Positions 49,637 to 60,400 of a stretch of DNA of 64,000 bases are shown piece by piece (the stretch's first letter is position 1; the number at the start of each line of letters is the position of its first letter). The notes below the pieces were generated by a model. The model saw only the letters and a list, made by a program, of their open reading frames with translations. It had not been told where the DNA came from and searched no databases. Source of the DNA: Chamaecrista fasciculata (lineage: Eukaryota; Streptophyta; Magnoliopsida; Fabales; Fabaceae); contig QANZ01017486.1 of NCBI GenBank assembly GCA_003254925.1, positions 1,577-65,576 of the forward strand. Direction: 5' to 3'. The position numbers and the translations under genes were made by a program.

Positions 49637-49954
49637 GATGTTGTGATTCATCTGGATGTGGGAACTCCTTGTATATAAAACATCCTTCATTTTTTTTTCA
49701 TTTTTTGTCTTGTTTCATGTAAAGAATGTTGTTTTGCACAGAAAATCACACCCTTACACTGAGTTTTTTTTTTGTTTTTTGTTTTTTTTAATGTGTTGAT
49801 GGTGTATATATGAAAATGAAGGTTCTACAAGGAGTGCCCACATCCGGACGAACCACAACGTCAACAGCTAGGAAGAGAGTTGGGCGTGTAGGCAAATCAA
49901 GTCAAGTTTTGGAGTGATGATGTTGTGATTCATCCGGATGTGGGCACTCCTTGT
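49545..49954. repeat. Two tandem exon-2 hairpin modules at the centre of the palindrome
   Basis: Two modules repeat with a 282-bp period. In each, a 33-nt exon 2 stretch (49545-49577; 49827-49859) recurs inverted after a spacer of about 62 nt (49640-49672; 49922-49954). The stems match at 30 of 33 and 31 of 33 positions. Between the modules lies a second copy of intron 1 in direct orientation. The structure is derived from HD-Zip IV exon 2 and intron 1. Confidence 0.85.
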
Positions 49955-50457
49955 AAAGGTGTGATTTTCTGGAAAACCTTCATTTTCATATATACACCAT
50001 CAACACATTAAAAAAAAAAAACTCAGTGTAAAGGTGTGATTTTCTGTGCAAAACAACATACTTTACATGAAACAAGACAAAGAATGAAAAAAAAAACATG
50101 AAGGATGTTTTATATATATGTACACGTATGCTTCAAGACACTGAATCTGAGAAGAGGTGTGATGATGACCACACTTCTTCCCATTGTCAAATTTGGAGCG
50201 ATCATTGTTACGACGATCATCACCACCAAAGCCACTAGCAGCACCAAGACTCAAAAATTCCATTGCCTTACTACTAGCTACTCACAAATCAAAAGAGACC
50301 AAAATAAAAACAGAAAAGCTAAGCTCTTTCTAGTGTTGTGATTGCTTATGCTTTTGCTTTTGCTTTTGCTTTTGTGTGTGAGGGACTATGTGAGACACCT
50401 TAGGGCATATATATACAAAACAATGGTGGCGTACATTGATGAGATAGGGACTAATGG
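49955..50457 (-). pseudogene. HD-Zip IV 5' fragment, right (inverted) arm
   Basis: Read on the minus strand, 50457 to 50264 matches the HD-Zip IV promoter and leader, including TATATATATG (50406-50415) and AAAGCAAAAGCAA repeats expanded near 50346-50375. Exon 1 is at 50263-50121 (MEFLSLGAASGFGGDDRR and GKKCGHHHTSSQIQCLEA). Intron 1 follows down to about 49960 and runs into the inverted exon 2 piece. It resembles the left arm more than the intact gene: both share a leader ending TGAGTAGCTAGTAGTAAGGC that the gene at 40918 lacks. The two arms face each other, so both promoters point inward. Confidence 0.85.
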
Positions 50458-50846
50458 TGGTTTGTAAGGTTATTTAATAAACATGTGACGAGTGGCTAAA
50501 ATTTTGTGCATACTAATCATAGAGAGAATTAAACTTGCTATTTTGCATATCCAAGTGTAAATAGCAAATATTTAACGAAACTTTTTGTCAAGATTGTCAT
50601 TTAGAAAAACAAGCTTTTTTCCTTTAAGAACTATAGAATTATTATTGCATTTTATATTAATTTAAAATCAAAATAGACTATTTATGCAATTAATAATAGC
50701 CAAAAATATGAAAATTCACTAATTCAGAGAAAACAAATTTGTCACGCATTTGAAATTGCTTTACTCAGTGACTACATTTTTCAGAGAAGTTTAATGCACT
50801 TTAGCTAGTAAAATAAATAACCAATAGGGACAGAAATCTCACTTGT
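50458..50846. other. AT-rich spacer
   Basis: AT-rich DNA between the palindrome and the PPR-like gene; it presumably includes that gene's 3' UTR. No element is recognised. Confidence 0.5.
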
Positions 50847-51626
50847 TTAGTCTTTCCATCCAGCAAACATGTGATGCAGCAGCAGCGAAATCCTCTTCAA
50901 ACCATCATCATATTCATCTACACGCCTGAAAGCATCATTTAGCTCCATAGCTTCTTTAATCCGAGCCTGCCTCAACAATCCCCTGTAAACCCACTCCTTG
51001 ATATCACATCCAGGCATCACATTATCACCAACCATAACCCTAAAAATCTTCAATCCCTCAAGAACGAAGCCCTTTCTACAAAACCCATCAATCAAAATCC
51101 TATAAATCCTCTCATTGGGAGAACACGGAGAATCCGGCCTCTGCATCCAATCAAACACTTTTAGGGCTTCTTTGTATTTATGCTTGTTGAGATACGAAGT
51201 GATGAGCATGAGGGAGATGGGCGCGATGTAAGGGTGGGAGATTGGGGCGAATTTGAGGCGCGAGAGAAGGGACATTGGATGGGTGGTGTCGGAATCGGAG
51301 GCGAGAGAATCGATGAGGACGGAGATGGAGAGGGATTTGAGGGGTGGGTTGGCGAGGAGCGCCGTCGCGGTGAGGTGGACGGCGGTGGCGAGTTGGTTGG
51401 AGTCGCAGAGGCGAGGGATGAGGAGGTTGATTTTTGTGAGGTCGTCGTAGGTTAGAATGGGGTTTAGGGTTTCGGATTGAAGTGGAGGATCGTTTGATGA
51501 TGAAGGAGAAGAAGTTAGGGAAGAGAAAGATTTATGGAAGAGGGAATTGAAAAGGATGATAGTAGTTGAAGTAGGAAGGGAGGAAGAGAGATGAAGAAGC
51601 CGATGGAGTGAACTCATTTTGATCAT
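50847..51626 (-). CDS. Small PPR-like protein, probably mitochondrial
   Basis: This is an intronless frame of 259 residues. The N-terminus (MIKMSSLHRLLHLSSSL, then Ser/Thr/Phe-rich with few acidic residues to about 40) looks like an organelle presequence; the second Met at position 4 could also be the start. The later half has pentatricopeptide-type helices: LMLITSYLNKHKYKEALKVF, then RIYRILIDGFCRKGFVLEGL, then WVYRGLLRQARIKEAMEL. PPR proteins bind organellar RNA. The low intron count fits the family, but it has few motifs and is short. The reverse strand also has open frames here, caused by base composition. I cannot assign a target or an orthologue. Confidence 0.8.
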   Translation of the reverse strand: MIKMSSLHRLLHLSSSLPTSTTIILFNSLFHKSFSSLTSSPSSSNDPPLQSETLNPILTYDDLTKINLLIPRLCDSNQLATAVHLTATALLANPPLKSLSISVLIDSLASDSDTTHPMSLLSRLKFAPISHPYIAPISLMLITSYLNKHKYKEALKVFDWMQRPDSPCSPNERIYRILIDGFCRKGFVLEGLKIFRVMVGDNVMPGCDIKEWVYRGLLRQARIKEAMELNDAFRRVDEYDDGLKRISLLLHHMFAGWKD

Positions 51627-52335
51627 GCAGCTTCACGCCTTCGGAAGTAAGAACTAGGGCTTTACGAGGACGAAAATGCAATTTTTATCAGAAAAAATAA
51701 TAATTTGCAGACATAGTCGAACTATAAAACGAATAAAAGTACAACTCACTCCTCCATCAATTCTTCGGAAAAAAAATCTTTTCAACATAGATGTTCAGAT
51801 CTAAATTAATCTAATGTTAAAACAAAATCTACTTTATTGAATTGAAAAAACATAAAATCTACTTTATTGAATTGAAAAATTAAAACAAAAGATAGAGGTT
51901 TCATCCCTATAAAATTAAAAATGACGAAGAACCTGTCCAAACTGAAGAGAAAGATGGAGAGAGAGCAGACAGTTGAAGCGGGAGCGTGATTTTCTTTCCG
52001 GAGTCTACAGCTTGATCGAAGATCTTTATTCCAGATTTGTTTATATAGTTGTGTAAAATACTTCGTCAAAAACTTTTCTATTTTGATCATTAAATTTTTA
52101 TGTTTATTCCATTTTGCAAATTAAAAAGAAATAAATATGGAAATTAAAAATTAAAATGAAACAAATTAATTTTAACACTAAAATGAACTCATAATTTGAG
52201 GAAGGCTCCAATAATATTAATTTTTGTTTAAATGTTACTTAATTTGAATGAGTATAAAAAGAAGCAAAAATCTCCTTTTTTTTTTCTACCAATAAAGAAA
52301 AAGAAGGAAAAATCTTCTGACCAACAAAAAAATAA
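51627..52335. other. Intergenic DNA upstream of the PPR-like gene
   Basis: AT-rich sequence that includes the likely promoter of the minus-strand PPR-like gene. A short direct duplication (AAAATCTACTTTATTGAATTG) occurs twice near 51823-51880. No gene is recognised. Confidence 0.5.
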
Positions 52336-52793
52336 GGCTAAAGTGTACTTTTGATCCTATAATTTTGGCAAAGGTTTCAATTTGGTCCCATAACTTTTTT
52401 TGTTGCAATTTTGGTTCCATAACTTTGGAAAAGGTCTCAATTTGGTCCCATAACATTTTTTGTTACAATTTTGGTCTCATAACTTCTAAAAACGTCTCAC
52501 CGTTGGTCTCAAGTTGATTTCCATCCATATCATAACTTCACCCATATTTCCCACGTCATCATCTAACTCTGTATGTCAGATTATCTTTAGTAGCAGATAA
52601 TGGATCGAAATCAGTATTGGGACCAACGGTGAGACGTTTTCAAAAGTTATGGGACCAAAATTGCAACAAAAAATGTTATGGGACCAAATTGAAACCTTTG
52701 CCAAAGTTATGGGACCAAAATTGCAATAAAAAAAGTTATGGGACCAAATTGAAACCTTTGTCAAAGTTATGGGACTAAAAGTGCACTTTAGCC
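52336..52793. mobile_element. Mutator-like foldback MITE
   Basis: The ends are GGCTAAAGTGTACTTTTG and, reversed, GGCTAAAGTGCACTTTTAG. The arms are near reverse complements with GGTCCCATAACTTTTG phrases. The flanks share AAAAATAA (52328-52335 and 52794-52801), an 8-9 bp AT-rich duplication. It is closely related to the elements at 36334 and 59600. Confidence 0.8.
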
Positions 52794-52959
52794 AAAAATA
52801 AAAAAGAAAAAATCCACATTAAAGTAATATGCAAGTTTTTCTCGAGAATGGATCCTTTAGAGGAAAGGGTGAAATTGGTGAGGTTTAAAAGAGATGACTA
52901 GAAATAAAAAAGAGAAAATTTTACTACTAATAATAATTAACAATGTACTACTAACCTAC

Positions 52960-53562
52960 TTTTGATCGGTTCGGTTGAGTTTTTTTAAATAGGTTTCATT
53001 GGATTGTTATTTCCCTAAAAATTCAGATCAAGTTGAATGGGTTAACCCGACCCAACTTGACTCAATATGAATCCGATCGAAGTCTTTAATTTTTTTTATA
53101 TTAAACTCTTTCAATAAATAAATTTTTTTTCTATTATATAATAATAAAAATAAATAATAGCATGTATTCTTTATTTATCTAAATATTTTAATTATTTATA
53201 AAGTTAAAATGTAATAATTTTTAATTTAATTACAAATAGTATCATATTTTTTTGTGTAAAAATTACTTATATAATAATATATTTAGTAAAAGTTAATTAA
53301 AAAATCAATATGTAATCATTTATATATTATAAAATAATTGAGTAAAAATTATATACCATATATTATGTAAAATAAGTATTTATATATTTTTGTTAATTTA
53401 ATTTTATAAATTTTAAAAATCAATTACTAACTCAATCCAATCTACCCAAACCCGACATCATCAAGTTATATGGATTAACGGTCGGGTTCAGGTTGCGAAA
53501 AATCAACCCGCTCCTTAATATCTCACCTGACTAACCCGACCGGTGCTCATCACCCCTACGTG
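52960..53562. mobile_element. GGGTT-rich non-autonomous DNA element
   Basis: The right end, reversed, reads GTAGGGGTGATGAGCACCGG, with GGTCGGGTTAG following; the left region has GATCGGTTCGGTTGAG and GGGTTAACCCGACCC. Such TAGGGGTG ends are common in plant hAT MITEs. The interior is AT-rich and non-coding. The left terminus is diverged and no target-site duplication is clear. Confidence 0.45.
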
Positions 53563-54401
53563 TCAAGTATATGAGATGTTTCAGATACTTAATTATAATA
53601 AAAAAAAAAAAGACAGGACAGCCACCCATTGCTATACTCAAAATGTATTTTTTTTATATAAGTACTCAAAATGTATTATTGGCTTGTATTGGCAACATTT
53701 TGTTTTGTATCATCAACAACTACTCAAGCGTACATTTTTACATCTCAGAAATCTATTTACAAACTGTGAAAATGATCCTATGAGCAAACCTGTGTATTCA
53801 ATAGTTTCACAAAACTAACATTTTCTAAGGATTTTAATAATAATAAAAAACCATTTTGTAAGGAAAGCACTGCATCTTTCCCTGGTTGATGAACCAGCCA
53901 AGGCTGTCAAGTGGGATCTAAATGTTTTATCAATGGCTACATATATTGCTCCTCGCAATTCTGCTTTCACAAGGATTCTTCTGTGCAACTATAATTTTTT
54001 TACCTATTTTCTCTCTGCAAATGGATGTGTGACTCCGTAAGTCGATTGTTTCCCATGAAGCAAGCTGGAAGGAAGAGAAAACAAGAGTAAATTAATATTT
54101 TGGGTCTTAAAAGATGCAAACATTTTTCAGTTCGATCCCTCTTTTCTTTTCAAATTAGTATTTCATTTTTAATTATTTATCAACTCAAATTATGTAGGTA
54201 CTTTCATCATAATGACTGATATAACTTAAATATAACAGGAAAAAAACAGACCAGATTGGCAAGAGGATAAAGAAGTTAAAAATGTGTTCAAAAGGATTGA
54301 AAATGAGAGATCAGATTGAAAACTTTCATATATTTCAAAGACCAAAAGAGTCATTAATCATTTAAGCCACAAACAAATGATGATATGAAGTAATGAACAC
54401 C
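53563..54401. other. Downstream region of the VSR gene with a degraded foldback
   Basis: This includes the 3' UTR of the minus-strand receptor gene. A degraded foldback lies at about 54087-54369: GATCCCTCTTTTCTTTTCAA on the left is complementary in part to GAGAGATCAGATTGAAAA on the right. No gene is recognised. Confidence 0.5.
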
Positions 54402-57400
54402 TTATACTGAGGTTTGTCGGAGAGGTTGAGATTCACTTGGAACGTCATTATTCTGCTGGTCTAGTGGCATGTATTGAGACATGATCGCCATGATCTCCGA
54501 GTCCATATATGACTATAAAGAAACAAATCAAAAGATATTAATAATGGTACTCAATTAGACCTCCAATTTGCAGACATGGATGTATATTTATGAGACACCA
54601 ATATTTCAAAAACAACGATGCATCATGCCCGATAGGTGCATTCAATACTCATATGACGAGGCTTTAAATTGCATTTAAAAGCTATTTTGTCATATTGTGT
54701 TGCAATTTGTATCTGTATTTGTATCAATACTTGTTAGATGCATATGTAAATGTAAATATAGAATTTCAGTTAGCTTACCCTGAGCCTGTATTTGTAGAAT
54801 ATATAACCAGCTATGCCAGCACCTGAAACAACTGCTAGCACCACGAAGACAAGTAGCCCAACAAATCTTGATCCACGTCTTTCTGCATGAAAGATAGCAA
54901 ATATTTATCAAGTATCTTGACTGACTCAGAAAAATTGATGTCCTTGTTTGGAATTTTCATTAATCAATCTTGGATTTGAGCGAAGTTGTCTCAGGTGAGA
55001 CAAGATGCAATGGCAAGAAAACAGGCAGTGATCAGATATGATCAAATTTATAAGTAGATATTAAAAAGAAAATCATTAAACATTGAAGGTAATTGCACCT
55101 TTGGTCGTCCAGTTTGATCAATATAGCAATCTTTTCCTCGTATGATAAAGAAACAGCAGTTAAACATTATTCTATAATCTATTCTTATTTAACAGTTGCC
55201 GATAGTCTCTCCAATTAATGTTTTAAAATTCTTTAATCTAATAATTATGATTTTGGAGGGACAGCTTTGCCCTAACTATAAATAAAGCATTGCACTGCAG
55301 AGTGAACTAGAGATATAACACAGCAAAGAGAAAGTAAACTATCTTGGTGAACTGGCGTTTGACTTTAAAGGTTAACAAGTGATTGTACTAGTTGGAATTT
55401 AGTTTCTTATAAAAGAAAAGGAATCCAAACATGCTATGAATATCATTATAAATGAAAATAATATTGGAATAAAAGATTTTAAAGGTCTAATTGAAATTAA
55501 GGAGTTGACTACTAATTACTGTCATTTAAAACTTGGTTTATGATTCAACTTCAGCATCTTACCAATACAAGCATCTCGTTCTGCAATATAGAGAAGATCA
55601 CCCTTGCACTTGCACTCATAACCACCCCATGTGTCCTTGCAGGAGCATCCATCACATTGACAAGCACTTCTTTCTTTGCATTCATCAATATCTGCATCAA
55701 CAGTTTCAGAATGTCCAGAGTATGACGTCTGAGAAATTGATCATATAAAGAAGACATGAGACTGTCTAGAATAGCCACAATGGAAGACATGATTACCTTC
55801 ACATTTTTTGCCATCCCCTCGAAAGCCAACTGGGCAATGACAGCCCTCTACTTTGTACTCCTGCAAACAAAAAGGGAATTGGTAAGCCCTGAGCCATTTC
55901 AAATTAACCAAAAAAAAAAAAACTTGAAAGTCTTAAATGTCCTCCCTTAAAAACCAAGTGGTGCAAGGAGCCATTTCAAATTCACCAAAATGGGTGTGTT
56001 GGACCTCATCAGTTGAAAAACTTAAGCACCCACTTTAGCGAGTTTTTCATTGACTCATTGTACAGTGAGTCGGAACATGATGCACGCCCAAGAATTTATA
56101 TGAAAAAAGAAAGTTAAGATTTAATATGCAGTACTGAACTGAGCATGCAGAGTAAGTTTTTCCATCTCTAGTCTCCGACCAACAACCTCCATTGTTTATT
56201 GAACACCTTAGAGGTCCTACAGCTGTCAATCAAGGTAAAAAGTAACAATTTCAGCAATATGCAAGTACAAAATGTTCCATATCAATGAATTTAGATTACG
56301 AGACGAACGAACTTTTCTAGAACATTTAACACAAAAAGTTGCACATAAGACAAGTTTCGGGTCATAGAGGAATCATTAAGCTTTGGAACAGTTAACAAGA
56401 AAAGTGGTTAATTACATCAAGGTATGGTTTACAGGAATTGGAATTTCCCACTTCTCATGTAAGAAAAGCCTAAAAGGCATACCTTCACAAGATGTATAAC
56501 CATCACCCCTAAATTGAACACCTTTTACAGTGGGGCACTCACAAACTCTTCCCCTGAAAGTATCCTAACAAAATAAAGGTCTCACAATCAGTTGGCAGCC
56601 AATTATAAACAGACATTTGATTAACATGATATATGTAGAGAATTTTGCTTAACTAATCAAAGGGAGGGGGAGGAGGGGAATGCGCACTTGCAAACCCATA
56701 GTTATACCTGACAAGCAGTCACGTTAGCATTTTTGTCCTCCCAACATCCTCCATTTCTTTCAAGACATTGATTAGTTTCAAGATCTGGTGAACAGAAAGG
56801 AAATATAAAAAAATTAAGAATACCAAAATATTGGAGAAATTTACAAGGTAGGCTTTGCTAAGAAAAAGACAACATGTGAAGCGCATCACTTAATCAATGG
56901 ACCCCGCTGATTTATTGAGTGTTGGCTCCAAATTAATTGTATCTATCTCTAAGTATACATTTCTAGACTTTAGAGAATCCAAATCAGAAGCTACAGCAGA
57001 TGTTCATAACTGGCAGAATCTTGCACCATTGCAGCTAACAAAATGAAATATTAAGCATACCAACCTCCAGTTAAACAAACTGCAGGCTCAGTAGTCTCCT
57101 TAAATCCAGCACATATAGCCTTCAAGACAGCAACTCTCTCCAATTTTCCTTTAAACAAAACAAACTAAATTATTTAGAATTCTAGTATAGTAGTATGTGT
57201 GATAATATTCTAATGTATTATAATTTATAACAATCCAAGAAACAATGTCCAGTACATTACAAGAAAAAGACCACACATTATAAAGGTCATTGATAAAAAT
57301 TCAGAGTGTAAACTGGCCAACAAAGTGAAAAAAAAAGAAGTAAGATGGCCAAAAAACCAACAAAAGTGACAGGGAAAGGGGGAGACGATTTTACAGATGC

Positions 57401-60400
57401 AAAATTTAATCACCATGACAGAGAAGAGAAACCAGAACGTTCTAAACTTTTGATTTTAGAATGACAAAGCAAACTGGCAAACAAAATCCGAGGTAAGGCC
57501 AAATATCCAAGCTGTAAACTTCATTGATCCTTCAAAATCAGATAACATTGAAAAATCAAATGTAAAATGGAAATCCTTTTATACATATCAAAAACAAAAT
57601 GCGCTCTATGGTCACTGTGACGAAACCAGCACACTATGGAAAGAAAGTGAGTGTATTGTATTTTCAATTGCCTAGGAATGCCTTGGAAACATAGGGGTGG
57701 CAAATTGGATTCAAGACTCATAATTCATTCCAATATAATACACTACAATATTGAACTTAATTAATTAAATCAAATTGAATCCACATTTTCAATTGATGGA
57801 TGATGAAAATCATTATATTAACTGAAATTAAATCCTCGCACAAAGACAGTTCTCAATGGACTCAACGAAAATGGGATAAGTCACAGGGTCAGGTCAATCT
57901 AATCCTATAAATATAATGCACCAAGCTGACATACAACCAATCCATCCAGAAATTGGGACAAGGGCTTTTAGCCTTTTAGCCACCCAGGCTGGGCAAGATA
58001 AGTGGTTAAACCAAATTTTCATTGATAAAAATGCATTTAGTCTTCTATTGTTAAACTTGTTGATTAACTAGGTTTTAAGTAACAAACCTCGATACTGTAC
58101 GTTGTTTATAACCAATGTTGGCAAGATGGTGACATCACCACGAGATCCTTGCCCAAGCTAAATATCACAAATAAATCAAAAGTAATCAGATAATATAGTA
58201 GCATTTATAATCATTATATCACCAGGATCCGCAGCTTCATAAAATTCATTTTACTGTTTAGTTGACAGTTCATAGTTATATGAATTTAGAAAGATATAAA
58301 AGTAAATAGGAAAATGTAACCTGGAGCTGCTGCTCGGCCTTTAGAACTTCATTCTCCACATCAGCTTCGGGATCACCCATACATTCCTTAATTTTCTCAA
58401 TTGGGAGATCTGTAATAATAGGATTATACTTAATACAGCAAATAGCAATCAAGCCAAAGTGTGTAGATAGAATGCAGAGAAAACATATAAATTAATCTTT
58501 GAAAATTAACAATTCAATCCCTACAAGTCTACTTCACACTCTTTAATCCCTACAAGCCGAAGGGCTGGCTTGGCTCAGCGGCAAGCACTGCCGTGGGTTT
58601 TGAGGTCGTGGAGTCGAACCAGCCTCTCTGCAAGAAACTAGGGATAAGGCTGCTAGTATATTCCCTTCCCAGCACCCCCACCAAGTGGGGAGTCGAACTG
58701 GGTTGGCCCTTTTAATAGTGAAATCAATATATTAGAGTCCTTCTGTCTACGAGAGCACACTAAATTGTATGTTTAGTCTAGAATGTATTATCTCCTTACT
58801 AACATTCAAGTACAGAGTAGCAGGGATTGAGTTACCTAATGATTTCATGACATTCTCAGCACACTCTTTGGAGTATCTCTTCTCCTTCATAGAGCATCTG
58901 ATATGGAAATCAGCGACATAATCCCACCAAACCCATGACCGATTGCTCTCATTGGCAACCCTATGGACACAGAGTTGCCTGAGATTCTCATATACCACAT
59001 CCTTCCCTTGATACCCTTCTCCAAAATCCTTCTCTGGATCTGGAGCACAATACCTCCCACGGTTTATGCACTGAGACCTGCACTGACTAGAAAGAGTGAA
59101 AGCCATGGGACAATACCAAGTTATGTAATGCGGAGTGAACAAAGTGTAGCCGCCCCTCTCGAGAATCTGAGCATGACCCTTGAAATTCTTGACGAAATCC
59201 ATCTGTTCGTCGCAGCGAGCGCCGCATTCGTCGTTGCTGTTGGTCCAGAACTCGTACTCGACTCGGTTGTCAGGGTGAGGAACCGATTCTCGCCAATCGA
59301 GTCTGACGAGGACTTCTTCTTCTTGCTTGGTGTTTTTGAGGGCTTCCTTCAAGGAATCGCCGAAGGATTTGTCGATGAGAGCGGAGGGAATGAGGATTTT
59401 CTCGATGTAGCCGTCGGCGTCGGTGCTCTCCTCCGGCGAATCCATGGTTATGAGAGGCTCGTCGATGCTGTCTGTGACTAGAACTGCGGCAGCTCCGGCT
59501 AGTTGAGCATGCCATACCTTCAGTGCAAAGTAGCATTCTGCAAGTACTCAAGTAGAAGAAGAAGTGAGATAGCTATACTGCAGTGCTATATTTTCTTTTG
59601 GCTAAAGTGCACTTTTGGTCCCATAAATTTGGCAAAGGTTTCAATTTGGTCCCATAACTTTTTTTTTGCAATTTTGGTCCCATAACTTTTGAAAACGTCT
59701 CACCGTTAGTCCCAATACTGATTTCCATCCATTATCTACTGGTAAATATGATCTGACATACTGAGTTGGATGATGACGTGACAAATATGAGTGAAGTTAT
59801 GGGACAGATGAAAATCAACTTGGGACCAGCAGTGAGACGTTTTTAGAATTTTTGGGACCAAAATTGCAACAAAAAAAGTTATCGGACCAAATTGAGACCT
59901 TTGCCAAAGTTATGGGACCAAAATTGCAACAAAAATGATTATGAGACCAAATTGAAACATTTGTCAAAGTTATGAGACCAAAAATGCACTTTAGCCTTAT
60001 CTAGTTGTAGAAAAATTTAGCTGAATGCTCATTTTCATTCATTATTTTTGTCTCAAAATTTATTTTAGTCGATTATCTTTGTCTAAGCCTATTATCTTTT
60101 TTTTTTTGTTAAATATCCGTATCTATCTATAACATTCTAGGTAAAGACTAATTATATTTGGGTCTAAGAATCAAATAATTTAAGGTCCTTCCAATACTAT
60201 TGACTCTAGGTATTGAATCGAATTCTTCTCACCTACGGTGCAACTCATCAACCAATGCATCAACCATTGTTGATCATCATCTTTTAAAAAGTTCTAATTG
60301 GTTCATTATCTATGTAAATTAGTTCAAAATGATCCTACTAAGTTTCTTTTCCATTTTTTTCATTTTTGATTATGTGACATTTATGTGACTTCTCTCTTCC

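Noticed and set aside
58560-58720. Possible tRNA gene.
   Set aside because: Only A- and B-box-like parts match; no full clover-leaf forms, and a tRNA-unrelated tail follows, so it is called a SINE.
58963-59481. 172-residue plus-strand frame.
   Set aside because: It is antisense to VSR exon 2, whose minus-strand reading is strongly conserved.
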